In this document: positions 1 through 7,858 of the stretch, piece by piece
Position numbering within the stretch: the first letter of the stretch is position 1
Layout: each line of letters starts with the position of its first letter
NCBI GenBank assembly: GCA_024228935.1
Contig: JAAESX010000242.1
Location: forward strand, 1 to 36,413
DNA length: 36,413 nucleotides
Direction: 5' to 3'
From: Pseudomonadota bacterium
Lineage (GTDB): Bacteria; Myxococcota_A; UBA796; CAJQPC01
Notes under the pieces: model-generated
The model's database searches: none
Seen by the model: the letters and a program-made list of their open reading frames with translations, nothing else
Told to the model about the DNA's origin: nothing
Made by a program: the position numbers and the translations under genes

Positions 1-189
1 TCCGAGGCCGCCGCGTCCGAGGCCGCCGCGTCCGAGGCCGCCGCGTCCGAGGCCGCCGCTGCCGAAGCTGCCGCCGAAGCCGCTGCCGCCGAAGCCGCTG
101 CCGCCGAAGCCGCCGCGTCCGAAGCCGCTGCCGCCGAAGCTGCCGCGTCCGAAGCCGCTGCCGCCGAGGCTGCTGCCGCCGACGAGGCC
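1..189 (+). repeat. In-frame tandem repeat encoding (E-A-A-A-A/S) pentapeptides
   Basis: The first 60 bases are four near-identical copies of a 15-base unit (tccgaggccgccgcg); the units then drift (gaa/gag, gct/gcc) to about base 189. Read in the frame of the downstream TPR gene, glutamate falls every fifth residue (E2, E7, E12, E17, E22, then after a one-residue slip E26 to E56). EAAAx repeats are known to form rigid alpha-helical spacers. The array runs off the left edge, so its copy number is unknown. Confidence 0.9.
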
Positions 190-3100
190 GCGCGCGCTGC
201 CGAGATCGAGGCCGAGCGCGCTGCCCAGCCCCGTGGACTCACCTCGGGACCGACCATCGTCGCCGAGCCGGAAGAGTGGGCCGCCATGGTGTCCGAGGAC
301 GAGGAGTCCGTCGCCGACGAGGAGTCCGACGTCGTCGCCTCGGCCGACGACTTCCTGGACCCGCCCAGCGATGCCGTCGCCGGGTTCGACCCCTTCGCCG
401 ACCCCGACGCGGCGACCGAACAGGCCCTGCGTACCGAGGACACCGGCCCGGCGCTCCAGGAGAGCTCCACGGACGTCGAGGCCCCCGAGGCCCAGGTCCG
501 CTACGAGCCCAGCGCCGCCGAGGCCGACACCTGGCGCGGTCTGATCGACACGCTCTGCGCCGAGGCCGCCGTCGCATCGACCGGCGGCGCCGAGCTCCTG
601 GCCGAAGCCGCCCGCATCGCGCGCACCCGGCTGTCGGACTTCACGCTCGCCGAGGAGATCGCCCGCTCGGCCGTCACCGCCGACGCCGCCACGCTGGCCG
701 GTCACCGCGAGCTGGAGAAGGCCCTCAACCGCAATCAGAAGTTCGGAGAGCTCCGCGCCGTCATGGAGCGCCTCGCCGAGCTGGAAGGCGAGGACATCGC
801 CGCCGCGGAGATCCTGCAGGACACCGCGTTGCTGGCTCGCCGGCACCTGTCCAGCGACGACGACGCCTTGAAGCTCCTGAAGGCGTCGGTCGAGCGCAAC
901 CCCGAGGACTTCTTCTCGCTGCAGCTGCTGCGCGACGTGCAGCTCGCCTCGCGCGACTGGCGCGGGATCGTGCTGACGCTCGAGAAGATGGCCGCCCTGG
1001 GTGGCGGCTGCACCGCTGCTCGCCTGCACTACGAGCGCGGTCGGGTCTACTCCGAGCAGCTCTCCGACAATGCGCGCGCCCTGACCGCGTTCCGCTCGGG
1101 CTACTCGTCCGATCCGGGGCACGTCCCGAGCTTCGTCGCCGTCGAGCGCCTGTACACGCTCACCGCCGAGTGGACGCCGCTCGTCGAGCTCTACCTGGCC
1201 GAGGCCGAGCGCACCGAAGGCACCGACGCCGCGTTCTTCATCTCGCGAGCGGCCCGGATCTACCGGTCGCGCCTGTTCGACGAGGACCGCGCGCTCGAGA
1301 CCTACGAGAAGGCCGTCGAGGCCGGCGCGGGCCCCGAGCTGCACCACGAGTTCCAGGCCTTCCTGGCCGAGGCCGGCAAGACCGACCGCCTGATCGAGGC
1401 CCTGCGCACCGAGGCCGACGTCGTCTCGGACGAAGAGAAGCCCTACGTGCTCTACCGGATCGCTCGCCTGTGCGAGACGAATGGCGACGCCGAGGGTGCG
1501 CTCGCCGCTTACCGCGAGGTCTCCGCGGATCCGTCCGCCGTCCCCGCCGCCGAGGCTGTGGCTCGTCTGCTGCAGGCCACCGGCGACAGCGCCGGCTTGC
1601 TCGCGTTCTGGAAGGAGCGCATCGAGGTCGTGGACGACCCGAACCTGCAGGTCACGCTGGCCTACCGGATGGGCGAGATCTGCGAGGGCAGCCTCTCGGA
1701 TCAGGAAGGTGCCCGCCAGGCGTTCGAGCGCGTGCTCGACATCGCCCCCGGCTACCTGCCGGCGCTCGAGGGCCTCGAGCGTGTCTACACGCGCCTCGAG
1801 GACTGGGAGAAGCTGGCCGCTGTCTACGAGCAGCGTGCCATCCTGAACGAGGAGCCCGCGGCCGTCGCGCTGCAGCTCCACCGCGCGGGTGCCGTCTGCG
1901 AGTTCCGCATGGAGGACGGCGTCCGGGCGCGCGACTTCTACCGCCGCGCCCTGGACCACGTCAGCGACTTCCCGCCGAGCCTCGACGCGATGCTGCGCAT
2001 CCTCGAGGCCGATGGCGACTGGCTCGCTCTGGCCAACACCCTCCGCGCGGCCGCCAACGCCTCGCAGGACGGCAGCCAGCAGGTCAGCTTCCTGTACCGG
2101 GCCGGGCGGATCTACTCCGACCAGGCCGGCGACGACGCGGCCGCCATCGAGTGCCTCGACCGTTGCCTCGAGCTGTCCCCCGGCTTCCTGTCGGCCCACT
2201 ACCTCCTGAAGGAGCTGAAGGGTCGGACCGGTGACTGGCGCGGCGTCTTCGACCTGCAGCACGGTGAAGCGAGCGCCGAGGCCGAGCTGGACCGCAAGGC
2301 CTGGCAGCTCATCAGCGCCGCCGAGATCGCGGGCGGACTGCCCGAGGTCGACGCCTCGTCCGTGGTCCTCGAGGTCCTCGAGGCCGACCCTGCCCACGCG
2401 GGTGCTCGCGCGCTCCTGGAGCAGCTCCACCACCGGACCGGCAACCTCGGCGGGCTCGTCGGGATCTACCGGAACGCCGCCGGCGCGGCCGAGTCGGACG
2501 ACGACCGGGCGCGACTCTCCGCGGTGCTCGCCGATGTCCTGCGGGACCTGGGCGACAGCATGGGCGCGGTCCAGGCGGCCGGCGAGGTCATCTCCGCCAG
2601 CGACGCCGCCGAGCGTCCGCTCGTTGGTGTGGCTCGTCTCTGCGAGGGCCTGAACTACTGGGAAGAGGCGCTTCGAGCGCTCGACGCCGCGGGGGAGCGC
2701 TTCGACGCCGCCCGCATCTACGAGGACTACCTGGACGGTGGCGCCGAGGCGATCGCTGGCTACGAGGCCGTCCTGGCCGATGAGCCCGAGAACATCAGCG
2801 CCGCGGCCGGCATCGCCCGACTGCAGCGCAAGAGCGGCGACCGCATGAAGCTCGCCGAGGCCCACGCGCTCGTGGCTGAGCTGGTCGAGCAGGTGCCCGT
2901 CAAGGTCGTGCACGCCGTGCTGGCCGGCCACCTCTTCGAGGGTCTCGAGCGTCCGGATGATGCGCTCGCGGCGTACCGCGTGGCGTTCGATGCGCGCCCT
3001 TCTTCGGGCAAGGCCTTCGAGGGCATCCGCCGCATCCTGCTCGCTCAGGGGGATCTGGAAGGCGTGACCGCCGTGTACGCCGGCCTGCCGGTCGGTGATG

Positions 3101-5205
3101 CGCTGGGGCTGGCCTCCGCTCTCGAGGAGAGTGGGGACCACGCCGGAGCAGCCGCCGCGCTGGAGTCCGGTGAGGACCTGGTGTCCCTGCTGCGTCGTGA
3201 GCGCGCCCTCGAGGCCGCCGAGGACTGGCAGGGGGCGTTCGGCGCCCTCCGTGCTCGCACCGCCCTGATGGCCGACGAGTCCCAGAAGGGAGCCGCCGAG
3301 GCCAAGCAGCGCTGGATGCTCGCCGAGAAGCTGTCGGAGACCGACGAGGCCTGGGACCTCTACCGTCAGCTCCACGAGGAGCGCCCGTACGACCCCGAGG
3401 TCCTCGAGGCCCTGGCTCGTATCGCCGGTGCTCGTGGCGAGGTCGACCTGGGACTGCAGTACCTGGGTCAGCTGGCCGAGCAGGCCACCGAGCCTGCGGA
3501 TGCCGCGCGTCTCCAGCGCCGCATCGGAGAGATCCAGGAGAAGAACGAGAACCCGGACGAGGCCAAGGCCGCGTACCTGGCCGCCCTCGACCACGAGCCC
3601 GAGGACCGCGAGGCCCTCAACGGTCTGCGTCGCGTCGCTGAAGGCGCCGAGGACTGGCAGGGGCTCGTCGGAGTCCTGGCTCGCGAGGCGTCCCTCATCG
3701 AGGGCACCGAACAGGCCGACCGCTACGCCGAGATCGCTCGCATCTGGCAGGACAAGCTCGAGGACGGCGCCGTCGCGGCCGACTCCTGGCGCAAGGTCCT
3801 GGACCTCGACCCGGGCCACCGCGAAGCGCTCGAGCGCCTGGTGGCGCTGAACGAGGGCTCCGGCGACTGGGCCAGCTACGTCGAGCACGCCGACCGGCTG
3901 TCGCAGCACCTCGAAGGCGCTGAGAAGTCGGCGCTGCAGCGGCAGATCGGCCTCGCCTGGCGAGACCAGCTGCGCTCCGAGGACGACGCGCTCCGCTGGT
4001 TCGACACGGCGACCGCTGGCGACACTCCGGACCTCGAGGCCGCTGTGGCGCTCGAGCAGGCGCGCTCGCTGCGCGGCGAATGGGAGCAGGTGGTGACGGC
4101 GCTCCGGCGTCAGGCCCGTGCCCAGGAGGGTGAGGGCGCCGTCGACGCGCTGCTCCGTGCCGCACGCATCAAGCTGGACACGCTCCAGAACCGTGCCGAC
4201 GCCGCCGCGATCTTCACCGAGATCCTCGAGCTCGACCCCGAGCACGACGAGGCCCTGCGCTTCGTGGCCGACCATCGCTTCCGCGCTGGCGACAAGGAGG
4301 GTGCGGTCGAGCTGTTCGAGCGGATCGAGGCCCGCTCCGAGAGCTGGGACCTGGACGACTTCGACGAGAAGGTCGAGATCGCGCAGTTCTACTACCAGTA
4401 CGGCACGACCCTCATCGTGATGGGCCGAAGCGACGAGGCGAAGGAGAAGCTGGGCCGCGCGCTCGAGCTGAACCCGAGCCACCTCCCGACGCTTCGGGCG
4501 GTCGGTCCGCTTCACATGGCCGACGAGAACTGGAAGGCCGCCGAGGGCGTCTGGCGCCAGGTGCTCCAGCTCATCGGTGGCTCGGCCGACAAGGACGAGC
4601 TCTGCAACGCCTACGCCGCACTCGGCGAGGTCGAGCGCGCTCTCGGCAAGACGGACAAGGCCCGCAAGCGGTTCAACAAGGCGCTCGAGATGCGCCCGAA
4701 CGACGTGCGCGCCCTGCTCGGCGTGGCCGGCGTCCTGTTCGACCGCAGCGAGTGGAGCAACCTGCTCAACGTCTACAACAACGTCATCTTCCATGCGAAG
4801 GACCCGAGCCACGTCATCCGCTCGTACCTGACCAAGGGCTACGTGCTGGACGCCAAGATGGGCCTCGCCGACAAGGCCACCCAGCACTACCAGAAGACGC
4901 TGGCGTTCGACCCGGCCCAGGACGAGGCGCTTCTGCGGCTCGCCGAGCTGGCTGTCCGCAAGGAAGACTGGGCCGAGGCCGCGTCGCTGTCCGACCGGGC
5001 GCTGGCGCTCGACGTCTCCGACGAGCGCAAGGTGATGCTGCTTCTCGTCCGGGCCGCCGCCAAGCAGTCCGTTGGTGACGGCGAGAGCGCCGCGGTGGAC
5101 TTCCAGGAGGCCAGCCCGCCCGAGGACATGGGCGAGCTCGACCTCAGCGACGTGCCGGCCATCGCCGCCGCGCTGAAGACGAAGCTCCAGGCCGACCAGG
5201 GGTGA
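1..5205 (+). CDS. Giant tetratricopeptide-repeat protein (5' end outside window)
   Basis: Frame 1 is open from base 1 to the TGA at 5203-5205, giving 1734 visible residues; the ATG at 286 is internal, so the gene is partial at its 5' end. After the EAAAx repeat (residues 1-63) and an acidic linker (about 95-180), the rest is an alpha-solenoid of degenerate TPR-like units about 34-40 residues long. Each has an A/L-rich helix pair, a Trp-containing turn (EDWEKLAAVYEQ, GDWLALANTL, EDWQGLVGVL, ENWKAAEGVW) and a proline-ended helix (DIAPGYLPALEGL, ELSPGFLSAHYLL). No catalytic motif is visible. Very long TPR proteins are frequent in Myxococcota and usually act as protein-interaction scaffolds; the partner here is unknown. 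The stop overlaps the start of the next gene (GTGA). Confidence 0.9.
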   Translation, partial: SEAAASEAAASEAAASEAAAAEAAAEAAAAEAAAAEAAASEAAAAEAAASEAAAAEAAAADEAARAAEIEAERAAQPRGLTSGPTIVAEPEEWAAMVSEDEESVADEESDVVASADDFLDPPSDAVAGFDPFADPDAATEQALRTEDTGPALQESSTDVEAPEAQVRYEPSAAEADTWRGLIDTLCAEAAVASTGGAELLAEAARIARTRLSDFTLAEEIARSAVTADAATLAGHRELEKALNRNQKFGELRAVMERLAELEGEDIAAAEILQDTALLARRHLSSDDDALKLLKASVERNPEDFFSLQLLRDVQLASRDWRGIVLTLEKMAALGGGCTAARLHYERGRVYSEQLSDNARALTAFRSGYSSDPGHVPSFVAVERLYTLTAEWTPLVELYLAEAERTEGTDAAFFISRAARIYRSRLFDEDRALETYEKAVEAGAGPELHHEFQAFLAEAGKTDRLIEALRTEADVVSDEEKPYVLYRIARLCETNGDAEGALAAYREVSADPSAVPAAEAVARLLQATGDSAGLLAFWKERIEVVDDPNLQVTLAYRMGEICEGSLSDQEGARQAFERVLDIAPGYLPALEGLERVYTRLEDWEKLAAVYEQRAILNEEPAAVALQLHRAGAVCEFRMEDGVRARDFYRRALDHVSDFPPSLDAMLRILEADGDWLALANTLRAAANASQDGSQQVSFLYRAGRIYSDQAGDDAAAIECLDRCLELSPGFLSAHYLLKELKGRTGDWRGVFDLQHGEASAEAELDRKAWQLISAAEIAGGLPEVDASSVVLEVLEADPAHAGARALLEQLHHRTGNLGGLVGIYRNAAGAAESDDDRARLSAVLADVLRDLGDSMGAVQAAGEVISASDAAERPLVGVARLCEGLNYWEEALRALDAAGERFDAARIYEDYLDGGAEAIAGYEAVLADEPENISAAAGIARLQRKSGDRMKLAEAHALVAELVEQVPVKVVHAVLAGHLFEGLERPDDALAAYRVAFDARPSSGKAFEGIRRILLAQGDLEGVTAVYAGLPVGDALGLASALEESGDHAGAAAALESGEDLVSLLRRERALEAAEDWQGAFGALRARTALMADESQKGAAEAKQRWMLAEKLSETDEAWDLYRQLHEERPYDPEVLEALARIAGARGEVDLGLQYLGQLAEQATEPADAARLQRRIGEIQEKNENPDEAKAAYLAALDHEPEDREALNGLRRVAEGAEDWQGLVGVLAREASLIEGTEQADRYAEIARIWQDKLEDGAVAADSWRKVLDLDPGHREALERLVALNEGSGDWASYVEHADRLSQHLEGAEKSALQRQIGLAWRDQLRSEDDALRWFDTATAGDTPDLEAAVALEQARSLRGEWEQVVTALRRQARAQEGEGAVDALLRAARIKLDTLQNRADAAAIFTEILELDPEHDEALRFVADHRFRAGDKEGAVELFERIEARSESWDLDDFDEKVEIAQFYYQYGTTLIVMGRSDEAKEKLGRALELNPSHLPTLRAVGPLHMADENWKAAEGVWRQVLQLIGGSADKDELCNAYAALGEVERALGKTDKARKRFNKALEMRPNDVRALLGVAGVLFDRSEWSNLLNVYNNVIFHAKDPSHVIRSYLTKGYVLDAKMGLADKATQHYQKTLAFDPAQDEALLRLAELAVRKEDWAEAASLSDRALALDVSDERKVMLLLVRAAAKQSVGDGESAAVDFQEASPPEDMGELDLSDVPAIAAALKTKLQADQG

Positions 5206-5729
5206 GCCTCGGCGCGCGGCTGTTCCGGCTCCGGGGACTCGCTCCGGTGCCGGTGCTGGCCGCCCAGCTGGTGCTCGCAGACCCGGCCTGGTCCCTCGCC
5301 CCGCTCGCGCTCGTCGCGGCCGGGGAGGGGGTCCGCCTGTGGGCGGTCGGCCACATCGGTCCGGCGTCCCGCACGCGAGGAGACGACGCGACGCAGCTCG
5401 TGACCGCGGGCCCGTACAGCCGGCTCCGGAACCCGCTCTACGTCGGCAACACGCTGATGTGGGTCGGCGTGGGGCTGGCGTCGAGCTGGCCGTGGGCACT
5501 GGGCTGGCTCTTGCTCCTCGCGCTCCACTACGGACTCATCGTGTCGTGGGAGGAGGAGAACCTCACCCGCCAGCTCGGTGCGCCGTATCGGGCCTACACG
5601 GCACGCACGCCCAGGTGGTTGCCGCTCGGACGCCCCGTTCCGGGACGCTGGTCCTGGTGGACGGCCTTGTCGAGTGAGCGCAGCACGCTTGTCGCGCTGG
5701 CCGTGGTCCTGATCGCCGTGGCGATCTGA
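5202..5729 (+). CDS. Isoprenylcysteine carboxyl methyltransferase-like membrane protein
   Basis: This 175-residue integral membrane protein has hydrophobic segments at about residues 15-50, 82-113 and 160-175. The ICMT/phospholipid-methyltransferase signature is present: GPYSRLRNPLY at 70-80, the S-adenosylmethionine-binding core, and an EEEN stretch with LGAPYRAYTARTPRW at 118-139. Bacterial members methylate small hydrophobic or lipid substrates, but most are uncharacterised, so the substrate cannot be assigned; bacteria generally lack prenylated CAAX proteins. The GTG start at 5202 overlaps the TPR gene's TGA by four bases, implying translational coupling. The gene ends one base before the convergent stop of the next cassette. 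Confidence 0.85.
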   Translation: MSLGARLFRLRGLAPVPVLAAQLVLADPAWSLAPLALVAAGEGVRLWAVGHIGPASRTRGDDATQLVTAGPYSRLRNPLYVGNTLMWVGVGLASSWPWALGWLLLLALHYGLIVSWEEENLTRQLGAPYRAYTARTPRWLPLGRPVPGRWSWWTALSSERSTLVALAVVLIAVAI

Positions 5730-5730
5730 C

Positions 5731-6651
5731 CTAGACGTCGGCCTCGCGCATTCCGAAGCGAGTGTGCAGGGCGGCGCCGACGCAGATGAAGCTGACGAGG
5801 CCGAGCACGACCTGGCCGATCCACGGCAGCGTGCCGACGAAGGCGAGCGTGACGATCCCGATGAGGAATGCCAGCCAGCGTCGAAGTCCCTGGTTCTGCA
5901 GGGGAAGTCGGTCGCCGACGGCCTGACACAGGCCGACGAACCCGAGCATCCAGGCCAGCCCGAGCAGCGCGGCCAGGGCGAGCGCGAAGGGCGAGAGCAG
6001 CACCGTGAGCGCCAACAGAAGGGCGAGGAGCAGGCCGCCGGTCAGCGAGCCGACCCCCAGGAAGCCCATCTTCATCGGGCGAGCGGACACCGTCGCCGCC
6101 ACGTTGTTGACGTGACGCGGGAAGAGCCCGACGACCAGAACGCCGGCGCCGGCCAGGGTGAGCATCAGGACGAGCTTGCGGGCCAGGGTCCGCAGCATGC
6201 CGTCCGGGCTGTGATGCGACTGGACCATGGAAGCGGTCGCCATGGGCATGGGCTCCGTCGGGTCCGAGTAGGTGATCCGGTCGCCGACGACCGCCGCGCC
6301 GGGCTCGACGATCACGCTCCCGCCGAAGCTGACCGCGTCGCCACCGACCCGGCCGCCGTTGAAGACGCGGACGTCGTCGCCGAAGCTGACGACCTTGCCG
6401 GTCACCGCGCCGTGTACGTGCACCGGTGCGCCGAAGGCCACCGCCTCGGGCAGCACCTCGTCGGCCGCCACCACGATGGCCTCGCCGCGCACATCGCCGG
6501 TGTCCTGCTGCGCCTGCTGGTCCGCGACCTGGCGCTCCAACTCGGAGATGCGCAGCTCCAGCCGAGCGATGGTGTCGTCGGGGGGACGAACCGGCTCCTG
6601 GGCAACGGACGCGGTGGTCAGCAAGAACGCGACCAGGGCCGGCGTGATCAC
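5731..6651 (-). CDS. Exported bactofilin-like beta-solenoid protein with C-terminal membrane domain
   Basis: The GTG start at 6651 is chosen because it overlaps the upstream anti-sigma stop in a GTGA junction; a longer version from 6711 would overlap that gene by 64 bases. The 306-residue product has a signal-peptide-like N-terminus (1-17, ending TTASVAQ) and a short coiled coil (about 27-50). A polymer-forming beta-solenoid follows (about 57-126) with G-x-V repeats such as GAVTGKVVSFGDDVRVFNGG. Four to five membrane segments come next (about 157-176, 196-245, 258-296). Classical bactofilins are cytoplasmic filament proteins, but here the solenoid follows an export signal and should lie outside the inner membrane. 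Its place last in a sigma/anti-sigma operon suggests an effector or sensor of that system; this is inference. Confidence 0.75.
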   Translation of the reverse strand: MITPALVAFLLTTASVAQEPVRPPDDTIARLELRISELERQVADQQAQQDTGDVRGEAIVVAADEVLPEAVAFGAPVHVHGAVTGKVVSFGDDVRVFNGGRVGGDAVSFGGSVIVEPGAAVVGDRITYSDPTEPMPMATASMVQSHHSPDGMLRTLARKLVLMLTLAGAGVLVVGLFPRHVNNVAATVSARPMKMGFLGVGSLTGGLLLALLLALTVLLSPFALALAALLGLAWMLGFVGLCQAVGDRLPLQNQGLRRWLAFLIGIVTLAFVGTLPWIGQVVLGLVSFICVGAALHTRFGMREADV

Positions 6652-7169
6652 CGCTCGCTCCGCCCGGTGAACAGCTGTCGTCGGCCGAATCCGGACGCCA
6701 CGAGCACGCACATCAGGAAGGCGATGGCGGCCAGGGGCATCAGCATCCAGCCCGCCGAGATGTCGGTCGCGACGAGGTTGGCGGCCGTGATTCCGGCGCT
6801 GGCGGCCAGCGCGGCGTCGGTCGCCAGTCCGGCGGGGTCGCCGAGGCCGACGAACAGCAGCGCGGCGGCCGAGAGCAGACCACCAGCGGCGACCAGCTCG
6901 GGCAGGCGGAACACCATGCGAGGCATGGGCGGCTCGAGCGGCTTCACGGCGATGCCGGCCGCCTCGTCCAGGACCTGCTGGACCAGATCCTCGGGGAGGA
7001 AGGGGTCGTCGCAGGCCGCGAAGGCCGAGGCGAGCGGATCCAGTGCGGTGGCTCGGGTCGAGCAGCGGGGGCAGTCGTCCAGGTGGAGGGCGACGCTCAC
7101 CGCGGTGCTCTCGTCCAGGTCTCCCCGGACGAAGCGAGCCAGCAGGACTTCGGCGACGTGCTCGATCAC
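6648..7169 (-). CDS. Anti-sigma factor, zinc-binding (zf-HC2 type)
   Basis: This 173-residue protein carries the ZAS/zf-HC2 motif HLDDCPRC (H29, C33, C36 from the chosen start), the zinc site by which anti-sigma factors hold ECF sigma factors. Two hydrophobic stretches follow (about residues 90-110 and 140-162), so it is probably anchored in the inner membrane with the zinc domain in the cytoplasm. The GTG at 7169 is preferred over the in-frame GTG at 7178: it makes a GTGA overlap with the sigma gene's stop and has a GGAG 11 bases upstream, while 7178 is only 2 bases from that GGAG. Its partner should be the sigma factor encoded immediately upstream. Confidence 0.88.
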   Translation of the reverse strand: MIEHVAEVLLARFVRGDLDESTAVSVALHLDDCPRCSTRATALDPLASAFAACDDPFLPEDLVQQVLDEAAGIAVKPLEPPMPRMVFRLPELVAAGGLLSAAALLFVGLGDPAGLATDAALAASAGITAANLVATDISAGWMLMPLAAIAFLMCVLVASGFGRRQLFTGRSER

Positions 7170-7690
7170 GCGGGGCACAGCTCCGTCTTGTCGTAGATGT
7201 CGCGCAGACGCCGGCGGGCGCGGAAGATGCGGTTCATCACGGTTCCGATGGGGATCTCGAGGGTGTCGGCGATCTCCTGGTACTTGAGATGCTCGAAGTG
7301 GTAGAGCACGAGGATCTCGCGGTACTTCGGAGGCAGCTCGGCCAGGGACTCGTGGAGTCGGCCGGCACGCTGCTCGCGCGCGGTCTCCTCGAGGGGGGAG
7401 GGGCCGTCGTAGGCCGGCTCACGCTTGGGCGCGGGAGCGATGCGCTTTCGCTTGCGCTGGGCGTCGATCGCGGTGTTCCGCGCGATTCCGAAGACCCACG
7501 TCGAGAACTTCCGGTTGATGTCGTACCGGTGGAGGTTCTTGATGACCTTGATGAGCGTGTCCTGCGCGACGTCCCGCGCATCCTGCTCGTTCCGGAGCAT
7601 GCGGTAGGTGAACCGGTACACGGCGGGCGTGTAGGTCCGGACCATCCACTCGCGGGCAGGACGATCGCCGTCCTGGGCCAGGAGGATCAT
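7166..7690 (-). CDS. ECF-family RNA polymerase sigma factor (sigma-E/RpoE-like)
   Basis: From ATG 7690 the product is 174 residues, typical of the ECF group. Region 2 spans about residues 10-85 (DARDVAQDTLIKVIKNL; FSTWVFGIARNTAID for -10 recognition) and region 4 about 113-165 (LPPKYREILVLYHFE, then the helix-turn-helix YQEIADTLEIPIGTVMNRI). It should direct RNA polymerase to promoters controlled by the anti-sigma factor encoded next, with which it overlaps by four bases. The frame stays open upstream, and an in-frame CTG at 7732-7730 lies 8 bases after a near-perfect Shine-Dalgarno (AAGGAGG, 7747-7741). The real protein may therefore start there and be 14 residues longer; the ATG at 7690 has only a weak purine run before it. 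Confidence 0.93.
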   Translation of the reverse strand: MILLAQDGDRPAREWMVRTYTPAVYRFTYRMLRNEQDARDVAQDTLIKVIKNLHRYDINRKFSTWVFGIARNTAIDAQRKRKRIAPAPKREPAYDGPSPLEETAREQRAGRLHESLAELPPKYREILVLYHFEHLKYQEIADTLEIPIGTVMNRIFRARRRLRDIYDKTELCPA

Positions 7691-7858
7691 CTCTCTTTCG
7701 TCGACAGCGCCGTTGACAAGTCGAAGGGCCAGTTTGGGTGCCTCCTTGCGTGGGTCACGACAAGAATACGAACGAAGAGGGGATCTATTTCATCGATCGT
7801 GCGGCCGTGCGGATCCAGGCGACCGAATGGTAGTCTGACATCGGAATCCGGTGGCTTG
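7691..7858. promoter_or_regulatory. Divergent intergenic region between sigma-factor cassette and glycosyltransferase operon
   Basis: These 168 bases separate the leftward sigma operon from the rightward 7859 gene, so promoters for both must lie here. On the minus strand AAGGAGG (7747-7741) is a strong ribosome-binding site in front of an in-frame CTG, so the real intergenic space may be only about 126 bases. On the plus strand TAGTCT (7831-7836) is a possible -10 box with no good -35 partner. I could not identify a convincing autoregulated ECF promoter. Confidence 0.5.

Noticed and set aside
1..189. CRISPR-like or non-coding tandem repeat
   Set aside because: The units are contiguous, have no spacers, keep one reading frame and encode EAAAx pentapeptides continuous with the TPR gene.
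7043..7858. Upstream extension of the 7859 gene frame through the sigma/anti-sigma genes
   Set aside because: The extension is antisense to two recognised genes and has no domain content; the basic MEKSKK start after the intergenic region is far more plausible.
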